Shown: one piece after another, positions 46,220 through 58,489 of the stretch | Numbering within the stretch: position 1 is the first letter of the stretch | How the letters are laid out: each line of letters opens with the position of its first letter | From: Atherix ibis | Lineage: Eukaryota > Arthropoda > Insecta > Diptera > Athericidae | DNA: 64,000 bases | Assembly (NCBI GenBank): GCA_958298945.1 | Contig: OY282607.1 | Span: forward strand, 32,521,000 to 32,584,999 | Direction of reading: 5' to 3' | The notes under the pieces: model-generated | Told to the model about the DNA's origin: nothing | What the model saw: only the letters and a program-made list of their open reading frames with translations | The model's database searches: none | Position numbers and translations under genes: made by a program

Positions 46220-48825
46220 GATGATAAAATTAAAAAAAATTTTGTTTGAAGTGTAAATTTGAAAGTGCATCGTAAAAAGTGAAGAATTCTTTCGTAATAA
46301 AATAGCCATAATGCTTTCATGTCTCTGGTACCACTGAGATTATTCAGACTGCCCTAAGGTCAGAAATGAGTTCACATATATTTTCTATTAGTAAATAAAT
46401 TATAAAGTTCTGGTTATAAAAATGCTTTCGTATGGTGGCCTTAAGGCGGTTGGTTATGTAGTAAAAATCAGCAGTAATAATTGGTTAATAAAAGAATACA
46501 TCCAAACTGACTAGACGAAAATTATTAAAGGGGTTGTTATTATTTTTAATTGAAAGAATTTGAAATTGTTTGCAGTTTATCGAATATGAAAATATACTCT
46601 AAGACAGACTTGGTTGATGATTGTCTTTAATTTTCTTGTAAGTTAGTTCGTTAGGTTATACTAAATGGTAAATTAGTAAAAGAGACTCATTATATACTGT
46701 AATGTTTCTTATATTGTACTCCACTTGAGCAATTCGTTCCCAGCATAATTATGGTGGCTTTGTCTGAAATCGAAAATTGATATGCGCTAATAATGTTGTT
46801 GGCTATTTTCTTCTAAGACATGTTCCGAGCTGTTCAATTATATTCTGTGTATGGGAAAAATTTCCTGATGTAGTCGTTTTCTTTCCTTACAGCTTAATAG
46901 TTTCTTAATAGCAATTTGATGGGACGAGTAGGCTGTGTTTATAATCGGTGTAGTAACTAAGAGCAAGTTCCGAAGGGTAGACTACCTAGTTCTTATACTG
47001 TTCCGTCTAGACAAATAATTCTACCGAAATAGACAATTTGCTTTTCTACCTTCTAACTATTAGCAAATGAAAGACGAAGCAGCCCAGCCATACCGGTCTG
47101 CCGTACATGTTTAGATACAAACAAAGATTTGATGTTTACAGTGCGTCAGAATTGTGCGTACCTGCGAAGACCGATGTTATGCGTCTAGTGCCCACTATCG
47201 CTTTCCACTTTCACTTATTTCGGTAATTTCATACAGTACACAGTCTTGTCTAGACAGTCTGTCTACTCTGTCAAAATGAAGAAAAAAATTTCCATCTATC
47301 TTCCCTATAATGAGTAACGTGAAAATCCGAATTTTGTATTTTGTACATTGGATCAAGGTGATTCATGGCCGTGCTCGTGGTCGTCTTAAAGTGGAACACC
47401 GCCAGCTACTTGTAAGACGTGAATGACGAATCGATGACTTTACAAATCCATGCTATTAAAATGTTTAACGAAAATTTGTAATTCTACACTTAATCCATGG
47501 TTAAACTTATGTTTTTTTTTGGTTTTGCAATTGTTTTTTTTTTTTTAATATTTATTCTTCTCCATTTGTTTTTTAATTATTACACAGGAAATTGACAGTA
47601 TCTGTGATTAGGTGCCATTTAAAAAAATTCTTTGTCTAAAATTATCAGGAAATGAATCTGTTTTTTTATAATTATTTCCAGAAAATAGTATTAATTTGTT
47701 TTTAATATACTTATTTTGTTTTATTGTTTTATTGTTTAAAGTTTAAGGTGTGAATTTTATTATAATAGATTGATAGTTGAGTTCAAGATTTTTCTGTTGG
47801 TCTGTAAAAGATTATTGTATAATTGCGAGTATCTTATGGTATCTTTTATATAAAATATAATAAAACACAACTGTTATAAAAATCAAGCGGTTGAAATATT
47901 TTTAATTTTAATGTCAAAGCACTTTTGATTCTGGTCATAATTTTTTATATTTATAGCAAATTTTTCAAATAATAAAGATTAACACCATTAAAGGGAAAAA
48001 TTATCGAATAATAAATAACTTATTTCAGAAGCTACAATATTTTGATTAACTCCGTAATAATGCAATTCAAATGCAGTAGCAGATGCTTAATAATAATGGT
48101 AAATTATTTAGTATGTTTTATTACATAAAATGTACAGTCTAACTGCCGTAGTCTAGTGACAAAATTCGAATATTAAAAATTGAAAAGGACACTCTCTAAA
48201 GGTTAAATAGGACTGTAGTCATATCATCCCAGAAAATTTTCATATTTTCTTTCGACATAGAAAAAGCTTTAAAATTTCCTAAACGTTTACCTAAGTCAGT
48301 AGCTTATTATAAGCAAAATTTATATGTTTACAATTTCGGTTGTCATGATCTTAATGCAAATATAAGTCACATGTCAATTTAGCCAGAAACTGAAGGATCT
48401 TTGTAGGTGTCAAGAATTTTCGTCATGCCTAATAAAGTATATAAGGACTTGTTGCAAAAATCTTTTTAAGAAATAATAACACATTCAGAATACTACACCA
48501 AAAAAAATAAAAATATTAAAACTATGCTAAGTTTATTCAAAGTATGGAAATTAGATCTCAGTCAATTGAAATGAAATTTTTCGTAAATGCACATAGATAT
48601 TTGCTTAATAATTCAGATTTTGCCATTCTGATCGAGTCACATGCGAAATAATTCAAAATATTTCTTCACCAGATAATTGATACAATATTATTAAAACCAG
48701 CAACAAAAAAAAGGAGGACCATATAATGTAATTCAAATAATTCATAAGGATGTTATCGCAACAAAGTCTTTAGAGGATTCCATCATTAATAGAAAATAAA
48801 AACAATTAATGTAAAATTATAAAAA
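46220..48825. other. Noncoding stretch
   Basis: No supported gene. 46.8-47.4 kb is less AT-rich; no motif recognised. Confidence 0.5.
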
Positions 48826-48865
48826 TTTGATCTTTCTTATTTTGGATAAAATAAGAAAGGTCAAA
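48826..48865. repeat. 18-bp inverted repeat with 4-base loop
   Basis: TTTGATCTTTCTTATTTT (48,826-48,843) pairs with 48,848-48,865 at 17 of 18 positions around GGAT, a strong potential stem-loop. Confidence 0.9.
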
Positions 48866-49395
48866 TGAAAACTTTTAAGAAGATTCAGAGTTTAGTGCCA
48901 TAAATATAAAAAAATCTGAAGATGGTAGACCACTAGTTCTGGTACATTCGATAGGTAGAACTATAACCAGAGAAAAGAGGAAAGATATGATGATGGATCT
49001 GTTGAAATTAATTCGTTCTATTAAATATAATTACTACAAAAACTTAAGAACGTATCGATATGACGGCACCTCAAATACAGCTGACGAAGAAGACATAATT
49101 ACCATCGCTGATAAATCAATGACAAATAATAATATATTTAATATATTATTATTACGAAAAATACTTAAACAAATACAAAATAATGAATTTTTTCTGTAAT
49201 AAAAAATATAATTTGAAATCTGATTTGGATATTGTTGCTTTTTTTTACATGCCAAATCGATTAACTGCCAAAAGTTGCAATATTAATTAACGATTACTTT
49301 AAGGCTATTCTATCTTATTTATTTTATATATCTTTAGATAAAAGCTACATTTGTATTTATGGATTCTATAATATTTGTTTCAATTTTTATTTTAA

Positions 49396-50500
49396 ATGGA
49401 ATTTAAAAAAAAAATATTGTGTACTTTCTGTTTTATGAAGTTAATTTCTTTGGCTGCAACAAGCTACAAACAGAAACTTAATCGACTACAACGTGAACTG
49501 AATATGGAAATTAGAAAACACTATAATGACCATCATCAAATTTATACAAGATCGCTTATTGACAATTTTTCTTTATGGGAAGCCACTAAAAGAATACTCT
49601 CGTACAAAAGAACATCACACCTACTGAAACAAAATGACGATAACTGGGGCAAAAACAGAATTATTTACTAAACATTCGGTAAATACTTTTGATATAGAAG
49701 ATAAATCGCAAACTAAAAAAATTATCAAAGAACTAATGTTCCAAATCTCTATGAGTCGTTCTCCCAAAAATTTTAAGCCCTCGGATATTAAATCTACTTT
49801 TGATATAATGAAAAAATTATTCCTGATCAGGAAAGAGTATTGCCCAGGAGTATTTGGATATACCTCCAAAGTTTTTGATCGTGTATGGCATCCTGGTCTC
49901 CTATGGAAACTCAAGAGCTTTCTGATATAGCTTACAATTCCATATACACAACCTTCAATCTTGGTTTAAGAGATGGAGAGTGAGGGTAAATGAACAGAAG
50001 AGTGCTCACATTACTTTCACTCTTTGTCATGGAAAATCTACCCCTTTATACCTTTATAGCACCATGATTCCACAATATGATAAAGTACGTTATTTGGGAA
50101 TTTACCTGGACAAGAGAATAAACATGAAACCCACATACTAGACTAAAAAAACTTAGGCGTTACCTAAAACTTCTTCAAATTCTGGAGAAATGCTCGAAAC
50201 TAACAATAAAAAGTAAATTTTTAATATACAATAAAATTATAAAACCTATTTGGACTTATGGAATTGAACTTTGAGGTTCAACGAAACGTTCAAAATTTCT
50301 ATCGCGTCCAGGCCTTACAATCCAAGATACTCCGTAAAATTGTTGATTAAGATCAATAAATTTACGGAGGATCTTGGCCTACAGATTTTCTAGAGGAATC
50401 TAAATTCCGTTAGCTGGAGAAACGTCGATAGATGTTCACTTCCACTTTATAATGCACAAAATTGTTAATTAAAATGTTATGTAAATCTCCTTGTTACAAT
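49396..50500 (+). pseudogene. Jockey-clade LINE, internally deleted
   Basis: The first open frame (49,396-49,671) gives SYKQKLNRLQRELNMEIRK (about 49,459-49,515), DNFSLWEATKRI and, near its end, DDNWGKN; this is the linker before the reverse transcriptase in Jockey-type proteins. The next frame (to 49,930) reads SPKNFKPSDI, then FDRVWHPGLLWKLKSF, the start of the reverse transcriptase finger with the catalytic Asp region partly lost. Most of the catalytic domain (VPQGS and FADD) is then missing. Translation resumes with HITFTLCHGK, MIPQYDKVRYLGIYLDKRIN (about 50,070-50,125), LTIKSKFLIYNKIIKPIWTYG and IEL, stop, GSTKRS, the thumb region, ending about 50,400-50,460. An A-rich run near 50,520 could be the old tail. 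5' truncated and internally deleted; no activity possible. Confidence 0.88.
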
Positions 50501-52495
50501 ACGATTGTAGTTGGAGATAAAAAAAATAATTATTTGACAAGTATGCACCTCAAATAAGATAGCTTCGGAAAAAATTATGTAGATGACAGTATTTATCCCA
50601 AAACGTATTTATTGTCAGTGACCATAGAAATTCTTTCATTACCAAATTTTAGCTAAATTAAATTCGATCATATTTAATTGAAATATTATTAAATGTGATG
50701 GAAAACTATAAATTTTCAACAAAAAAAGAGCAAAAATTAAAAAAAAATACTATGTGAAGAGTCTCCCTTCCTCTTTATATTTTAGTAAAAAAATTACCAA
50801 TTTAAAATAGAAGAGAAACAATTTTAATTATATTTGAAATTGAATTAAAAAATAATAAATTTACTATTTAACCTCATTAACCGCTGTCAAAATTTATGTG
50901 AATGCAAAGAGGCTCCAAGAAGAGAAATTATCTTAGTTAAAGTATATTTTTCTAGCTTGTATATAGAGGCTATGGTCTATTGGTAAAAGCGTTAGTCCAT
51001 ATCAGCTTATCATCTCTGGAGCGTATCACACGTGTTTACCCAATGAGAAAAACAATCTTCCAAATCTATTTATAATCTCGCGTGCCGTCAATTCAAACAC
51101 TCGATTTGTCGTCTTTCGGAAGATTCGAAATTAATCCACACAAACTACGAGTAGTTCGTAATGTGGTTCCATTTGAGGGCCAGTTGGCTCCTGACAGTGT
51201 CCTAAAAATAGCCTTAATGAAAAATAAATTAAGACATTATTCGGAAATGGAAATAGAGAACAAGACTTGTGCATCATTTCAGATGGTTTTATAAATAAAA
51301 GGGGCGCCTCTCAGCATACCACATACTACAATATATCAAGGAACTTTCTTTGTATCGTTTTACTAGACCAGAAGTTGACACTTTGAAGTGAGATATTAAT
51401 TGCTCGAAAATAATTTCAAATAACAGCAAAATGTTACAAGAGTCGAAATAAAATTTAAATGTGGACTCAAGAAGGTTGTCGATGATTTGAAGCGTGGAGG
51501 AATGAAGTTTCTGAACTTAACGGATACAGTTTAGGGCTATTTTTCGGTCCAATTTTCTTCTTTTATTCTGGAATTTCCCTTAGTAGAAAGAGAGTGAAAT
51601 TTAAATCACCTGTTGCGATGAAAATTGTGTAAGACTTTTTGATAAGAACTCTTTGTAATTTAGAAGATGGTTTGGTTCATTGGTACTTGTTGGTATTTTT
51701 AATTTAATCCAATACCTAAATTGATAGAAGCTTTATTGAAACTTTAATACATACACATATATTGTATTAATGTCATTTAAAGATAAAGACAATTTGAAAT
51801 ATTTCTACAACTATTGACTATTAAAGTGTCCTTAATTATATTAAAGTTGTAACTGATTTCTCAGAATTATTTTCAGATATATTTTCATCGTCAGCAATTA
51901 CTGATTATAGACGAGACAATCACAATTTGCTTACTCAGAGCTAGACAGATTTTGTTCCACTTTTATGAAGCCTTTTAGAGTAGAAGAAAATAGCTAATCC
52001 TTTAACACATTTATTACAATATGGAATAGGACTATAAGTTAACTTGTTAGCCTCTTGAAACCCTTTTGACGAGACGAAATTGATTTTTTCCGATTGCCTG
52101 TCGACTTTATTGTTCAAGCTGGGGACACCCCATTGCGTTTTTGATTACTTTTCTTTCAGAAACAATTAACCACAATATGCTTATACTCGTATGTGTGTAA
52201 TGTTGGGAACAATTTCTCCAGAAGTAATTGAAACATTTTTTTTTTTCAAACAGAATTTTATTGTAAATAATTTTTAATAATCTTTTCAATTTATGCTTCG
52301 GAAAGTTAAGTTGAATAAAACACTTAAAATTTAGTTGTCGATCAAATTAACTTTAATTATATTACTTTAATCTTACGATTATATGTAGAATACAGGACTC
52401 GATTCTTTGGAATTTTTTTGAAGGAACTTGATCCTTTTGAGTTTAAATCTCAACATTATACGTCCTGTGAATTTTTTGCGTGAAAAAACTAATTT
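50501..52495. other. Noncoding stretch
   Basis: No supported gene. A weak tRNA-like A box and B box pair lies at 50,973-51,028. A 70-codon frame at 51,082-51,294 starts with GTG and has no recognisable motif. Confidence 0.5.
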
Positions 52496-52499
52496 TTTT

Positions 52500-52930
52500 T
52501 TGTGATGTGACTTGTGGCACTTTGAAATCTAGGTCATAGCGTACAGAAATAAAATAAACCAAGCCAATGACACCTTTAGATCAAAATGCACAGCAAACAG
52601 TAACTTTCGCTGATACGACGGTTTCGTCATAGTTACTTGGGGGTTTTCAGAGCCCTCATATACGGCAATTTTGCTTATTAATGTATCTGCTGAACAAGAA
52701 ATGAATTCCATTGCAAGAGAAAATTTTGTGTTAAAAAGCGTAAAAAGTGATCACTTGGTAAAAATTACCACGATTTTTACAAAGTTTTCATAATTTTTAC
52801 GCATTTTTCGGTGATTAGGCAATTTTTATTGTAAATTGGCAAACTATAATTTAACAAGTGCCACTTAAAATGAGAATATAATTATGACAGCTATCAGATG
52901 AGGCTTTTCGTGCCACAAAATGGATAACCA
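52500..52930 (-). pseudogene. Truncated Tc1/mariner-type relic with element end
   Basis: The minus-strand frames give NGIHFLFSRYINKQNCRI (about 52,712-52,655; family FSDEAHF..GYVNKQNCRI, with the first Asp replaced), GSENPQVTMTKPS (about 52,650-52,612), a KVTVCCAFXSKGVIGL run (about 52,605-52,555), then loss of similarity near 52,510. 52,905-52,929 (TTTTCGTGCCACAAAATGG, preceded by GACAGCTATCAGATGA) resembles the ends at 3,536-3,590 and 36,415-36,466. The N-terminal part of the transposase is missing and the end follows the core within about 200 bases, as in those two copies. Confidence 0.72.
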
Positions 52931-52939
52931 AGTACAATA

Positions 52940-55389
52940 CGTAAATTCTAAAAACACAAAAAAAAATTTTATTTTTTTATTTTTACCTCTTTCTTTTAAT
53001 TACTTTAGACGATTATTTATTTTATGGCAAGGTCAACTTTAAAATGATTCACAACATTTACCTACTAAACTAATTTTTAACTCCAACCAATTTTACAGTC
53101 CAACATGAAATGAATGAGTCGATCAAACTTCAATAGAACAACGCAAAAAAAATATATTACTATGGGCTTGTACCATGTTATTTGCTTCAAAACTCTCAAA
53201 TTATAAACAAACTTTTGAAAACAAAGAAAAAATAAATTAAAACAATTTCTAGCTTTTTTAAGACTTTTGTTATTTTGAAAACAAACAAACCAAAAATTCA
53301 ACTTAAGATATTTTTACAGGTTATTATTAAGATTTATTCGGTAAAATAAAATTTAAAAAAAAAATCGTATACGATTACATACTACGTAAAAAAATGTTGT
53401 CGAATTTTTTCTGCTATAAAGAAAATTGTTTTTATGGTTCTTAGCAAAGTTTCGATTTTAAAATATATTCTCAAGAAGTTCAGACACATTTAGAAATGAC
53501 AAAAAAAACCATCAACATAAAAAAAAAATCTCTAAGAAAACGTTGGAATTCATTTAATTAGCATAACTTCTACATTAACCTATCCCAATAATGTTAGTTT
53601 CTGTCTTGAAATTTGTTGATTGCTTATAACTCACCTTGGTTAGAATTAAATTTCAAATAAAACAACGACCACAAATTTTTCGATAATAAAATACCAACAG
53701 ACGCAGACATTTCTTGAAAAACATTTATACAATTACAATATTTTAAAAACACGTCCTGTTTATTTATTCTAAGGATAATAAAGAGAAAAAAAATATTTTA
53801 TAAAAAATTGTCAAAGATATCAAATTAAGTTCAAAATTACAATTTACGAAAAAAATTCCTCTTTTACTATAATAGCATCTCTAAGATATGTAAATTTTTT
53901 TATAAAACCAGTTTTAACAAAAATAGATAGAAAAAAATTGTTTTTGCGTCATTATCCATTCAAGCATACGCATAAGCTTTATGACTGCAGAGCTTATTTC
54001 ACGTCAATTTCACTGATTTTTAGTTTACAGAAAATATAAAAAAAATTAAATATTGAATAAAAATCATACAAATACAATACATTGAATAAAGATAAATTTA
54101 TAAAAAAAAAAAAAAACCAAATACATTGATAACAGCTAAGAACCAGTTGAGCCAGTTGTACATAAAAAATTTCAATTTTGAATATATCGAGAAAAGAAAA
54201 GGAGAATACAATTAACAAAAGCACTAAACTTTTGACATTTTTATTAAGTTTTTTTTTTATTATTCATCTTGGAGCTTTTATTAGAAATATCTTCAAAATA
54301 ATATCTGAGTTAAAACATTTCTACACGTAGTCAACACGGCAAATACTGTTGACAAGCGCACACAATCTTGGATGTTGTCCATAAAACACTTCTCCATACA
54401 TACATGGACTCCTTAATTACTTATTGTTAGGAAATTTTGGGCAAACGAGTAAAAAGTAGTAGTTTCGTTAAAAAAAATAAACTTTTGGTGAATCGAAAGT
54501 GAGAATGTAATCGAAAACGAATCTCTTTAGCTTAATCAATGTAAATATACGAGTATCTTAGCGATCTTTAGATTTTTGCGTAGGCGATTCTACCGGCTCC
54601 AAAGAGAGCTAAACTGAGAGTTTTTTTCCCCTCAAGACTATTGTATTAAAATGTATCTAAACGATGAGTAGGTGTGCATGTGAAAAGACGTTGAATTTTG
54701 AAAAAAATTTACGTTAACCCATCATGACAGTTGGGACGCGCAGCTTCGCGTCATTTTTGAAATTTCAAATACAATATTTGGACGCGAGCTTACTTTTTGT
54801 TGATCAGCTCAACACTTTTTATTGATCAATTCTATATGAATCGGATGATTTTGATGCGTAGTGTTTTTTTTGTACAAGTAACCTTTTTCACTTAGTAATG
54901 ATAAGTATGAGTAATACCTACTGTTATGTTAGTTGATTTTTCTTACCTTTTATTATTATTTTTTTCTTTCTTAATTAATTATTTATTACCTGGCATATTA
55001 GCGTAAGAGTGCGAGTGATTTTATCTTTCGAGAGATATCGCTGTTTATTCAACGGAATACGTTTTAGTTTTATAGAATTGATGAGTAATAGTGTATGGAA
55101 TTCAATAATATATTTACTGATGCTTCATGAAAATATTTTTTAATTGAAATTTTGCGGTCAAATTGTTTTTAGTGATCACGTTTGGTTTTCTTCTTTCAAA
55201 TAAATTTCTAAACAAATCATTGGAAAATTGGTGTGCGTTTTTTTTTTTTAAAAACGAAAAAGGTAATCTTTTTGTAGTTTGGAAAATAGAAGCCTGTCAT
55301 TTGACCGTTTTCAAAGGTATGTGATATCCAAGATTATTTTTGTTTAGTCAAAAAATTTGCCATTTAATATTATAGATCAATAGTTTACC
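52940..55389. other. AT-rich noncoding stretch
   Basis: No supported gene; several A runs (54,104-54,117) and a TACGAGTA at 54,548. Confidence 0.55.
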
Positions 55390-55960
55390 GAATAATCCCA
55401 TATTTTGCGCTTTTCCGAACAAAAATTTCTTCAGCGATCAGGCTGATTTCGAAAATTCTCGTATATGGGGCTGTAAAATTCCGCAAGTAACTGTAGAAAA
55501 CCCATTGATTGAATTTGCAAAATGTCATGGGTCCGTGTTTATTTGAAGATGAAAATAACGGGACCGTTACCGTCAATTCTGAGTGTTTTTTTTTTGGTTT
55601 CAACTTGAACAAATTTATTCTGCACCATATGCGGTTTTGACAAAAAATTTCCACAAACCAGACAATACGATACATTTTGGCTTTATCACGAGAAAAGCTC
55701 CCAGGTGGTTTCTAGATTTGGTGATGTCAATTTGTGATTTGTCACAGTTGAAATTTGAAATTGTAAATCAACGTTAGAGATTGTTGAAATAATCTTGAAA
55801 CTTTAGAGAATTTAAAAACCAGCATATCTAAAGTAATGTCCGAATTATAATCCGAAAAGGATCGGCGCACCAAAAGGATTGTCATTAGACCTAAATTTTA
55901 CGTGTGTCTTATTAATTTGTGTTTTCCGAAACACAACTGAAATGATAATAAAATATTGAA
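55390..55960 (+). pseudogene. Tc1/mariner-type transposase relic with right end
   Basis: Plus-strand frames give SSDQADFENSRIWGCKIPQV (about 55,431-55,488) with the first catalytic Asp kept but about nine residues of the following GYVNKQ block missing. MGPCLFEDENNGTVTVNSE follows (about 55,526-55,582), then LHHMRF, stop, QK (expected WFQQDGA), LYHEKSSQVVSRFGDVNL (about 55,682-55,736), with the WPPRS block lost. The C-terminal helix ETLENLKTSISKVMSEL comes at about 55,800-55,850. TTTTCCGAAACACAACTGAAATG (55,922-55,944) resembles the end segments at 36,445 and 3,567 in the orientation expected for a right terminus. Confidence 0.75.
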
Positions 55961-57573
55961 CTTTGTTTTTAAAAAAAATATTTATAATGGAAATTTAACT
56001 GAAAAAACTTGCTGATTGCATTTCATAAAATATCCAAATTATGTAACGAAAAATATAATCTTAAATACAATAATTCCCTTTAAAATAATTTTTTAGAAGG
56101 ACATTTTTTAAGCATGGATTCTTTAGAGATGAGAAAAGCCGCCATCATAATCCTTAATATTATTTCTTACCATTCGAAATATTGTCGTAAATTTCGGATT
56201 CGATTATATAAAAAGAAATTTCACTCAAATTAATATTAAAACTTAATTTTTTCATGATTAAAATTCTTTAGGGTGCTTACAGTCGTATTATTATCAGTAA
56301 GCGATAGTCTAAGAAATGTTAAAGAAATTTGATTGGAGGGGTCTGGCGTTCTGATGGTAAAAGGTGGCATGTTTATGCTGTTTCTCTGTGTTGTGTGCAG
56401 ATGAAATTATTATAGAATTGTAGTGAGCAAAAGGTGTATGACAAGTCGCGTCATCGAACACGAAACAGGTTCCAAGAATCCATAAAATAAAAGAATGAAC
56501 CACGAGCTGGAATCAAGGTGATTATGACTATGTTGATGACTGCGATAAATAAAAACACTAATTACTCGAGATGCTAACCAGATGCTCACATTTTTACGGA
56601 TGGCGGATGGCGAATGAATGGAAGCCACTGTGACGACATGGAAAATGGTAAACACGAAATTTTGCGGCGATTGGAAAAATTTGTGACTGTAGTAAGTCGG
56701 GATTGTACGGGGTACAAAGAGGTCTGGGATATGTGATTCACGTGTTCCAAATTGGTTCTGAGATATCGAGCATATTCGTTAGGTGGGAATGTGTCTTCGC
56801 ACTCGCAGCACCGATGATCATAATGATTGTGAGGATGGTGATAAAAATGGAATCTTGATAGCCTGCTAGCTATAAATAATGAAAATTCAAATGTAAACAT
56901 CTTTAGACCTACATTAGAGTATGTATTTTTCTAGGCTGTTTTTGGTAGAAACTGCTTTGAGTGAGCACATTGCTGTGTGAATTTTTTATTATGAATATCG
57001 TGAGTGGAGTGTGCCAGATTTAGAACAGTTACTCATCCATCGTGCCTGTTGTTAAGAGATGCCATCGGCATGAATGCTTCACTATTTAATGTGCGTTTGC
57101 ACAAATTCAAATGCATTGAAGCAGTCAAGTGCAGTATGGAAGGAATGCACCGCTTTCGGGTGATTGTAGTTCAGGGCAATTGTGCAAGGGCAGTGGTCTC
57201 TGGGACAAGAAAACTACCATGCCTGCAGTAGCCAACTATGTTAAGTGATTAAAGTCGAGCACAAGAAAGTGAAATTTATTTTCACAACAAGGTCAGTGCA
57301 GCAACATGGCAGTCAGTTCATGCCATATGAAATTAGATAAAATTATGCTTCCAACTAATACTATGCTTGACTTTATTCCTAGAGAATTATATATACGAGT
57401 ACGAGTACATGTGATGATAGATTTGTTAGCCTGCTCTAAGTGAGAAGACATCCACTTGGCTATGTTTAAGATCAAATTGAAACAAGTCCTTAAAAAATAA
57501 ATCAAAATAAAAACAATATCAAGAAAAACCGTGGCACCAAACTAAAACCCTTCTATTGGTATTAGTGTGCTGA
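55961..57573. other. Noncoding stretch, partly GC-richer
   Basis: No supported gene. 56.3-57.3 kb is more mixed in composition, with overlapping frames on both strands and no recognisable motif. A double TACGAGTACGAGTA lies at 57,394-57,407. Confidence 0.45.
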
Positions 57574-57579
57574 TTTATT
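57574..57579 (-). terminator. Candidate polyadenylation signal
   Basis: AATAAA on the minus strand about 195 bases downstream of the stop of the 57,774-57,959 frame. Such hexamers are common in AT-rich DNA, so this only counts if that frame is real. Confidence 0.2.
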
Positions 57580-57773
57580 GTTCCATCTCTTATTGCCGTT
57601 TGTTTTGGTATGGTTATAATAATTTCCCTTTAAAATTCACCCCCTTTCTTTGATAGTATTTTGTAGAATGGGTGAATGTCAACAAATTTTTTAGTATATC
57701 AGCAAACAAAAGCTCAAGTTTTAAAAGCATATAAAATTGTTGCTAAAAAAATGTTGTCTCTGAAGTTTTTCAA

Positions 57774-57959
57774 TTAATAAAGTGCAATGCGAATTGCTTT
57801 TGAAAGCTTCTCCTCACGTCCACTTTTGCTGGTGCTCATATTGTAGTTTTTTGTGGAAATTTCTGGGATGTGCTGCTCTTCTAGTTCCAGTTCTTGTTGA
57901 ATTCGAATGAAAAGATCGAATAAAATGGTGTCGCTACTGAAGAAACCACTTGTTGCCAT
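57774..57959 (-). CDS. Candidate small protein, 61 codons
   Basis: Unrecognised. The ATG at 57,959-57,957 sits in the context AAACG-ATG-GC, close to the fly start consensus. Codon use is unlike the AT-rich background (GAA CTG GAA CTA GAA GAG CAG CAC; AGC ACC AGC AAA AGT GGA CGT GAG GAG AAG). The peptide has a hydrophobic N-terminal third (ILFDLFIRI), an acidic middle (QQELELEEQ) and a basic C-terminal end (GREEKLSKAIRIALY); no signal peptide cleavage site or domain that I know. Upstream on the same strand are TCAGTT (initiator-like, near 57,985) and TTATAAGG (near 58,025); downstream is AATAAA. It may be a single-exon small gene, an exon, or chance. Confidence 0.3.
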   Translation of the reverse strand: MATSGFFSSDTILFDLFIRIQQELELEEQHIPEISTKNYNMSTSKSGREEKLSKAIRIALY

Positions 57960-58424
57960 CGTTTGTATTGATAAATTTCTCTAACTGAAGAGCTCTTTGT
58001 TATCACTCATACCCTGCCTGCCTTATAAGGTCCTGTTGCTTCGAAACGTGCTTCTGAAAAAGATTGTCTATCATCCCGTTTTTCTTTATACAAAATGAAA
58101 GTGCATTTTATAAAAAAAGAACGGGGTGAGAATCGTAGAGTAGAGTTCATATTATATTTTTCTAGATTTTTATTATATTATCTTTGTGACATGAGAATAA
58201 AAGTGCTTCTAATAGCGTTTTTCCTATAATTTATGTCACAATTTTCATAGCACACGAGTGAGTGAGTATTTATCGAGATTTTAATTTGAGATCACATTTT
58301 TTTTGCAATAATATTTAATAGTTATTTTAAGAGATGAACAAATGGAAAAAAATATTTATAGTTATTTTTTGTATAAACAAATTTGAAAAATATCTACTAA
58401 TATCGGGTTAACTATTGTATTTAG

Positions 58425-58440
58425 TATGAGGGTTGTTTGA
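58425..58440 (+). mobile_element. Mariner-like left end fragment
   Basis: TATGAGGGTTGTTTGA, preceded by other AT-rich sequence, resembles the left terminus of many mariners (TA then GAGGGTTGTTTGA). No matching right end found within the next kilobase. Confidence 0.4.
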
Positions 58441-58489
58441 TTAATACCTGGCTTTGGTAAGATTTTATGCTGCCACTATTGATAAAATC

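Noticed and set aside
51082..51294. 70-codon frame with fairly coding-like codons
   Set aside because: Opens with GTG and has a stop just upstream, no ATG at the start and no acceptor site; a eukaryotic start is lacking.
55385..55675. 96-codon minus-strand frame
   Set aside because: It is the opposite strand of the plus-strand transposase relic at 55,390-55,960.
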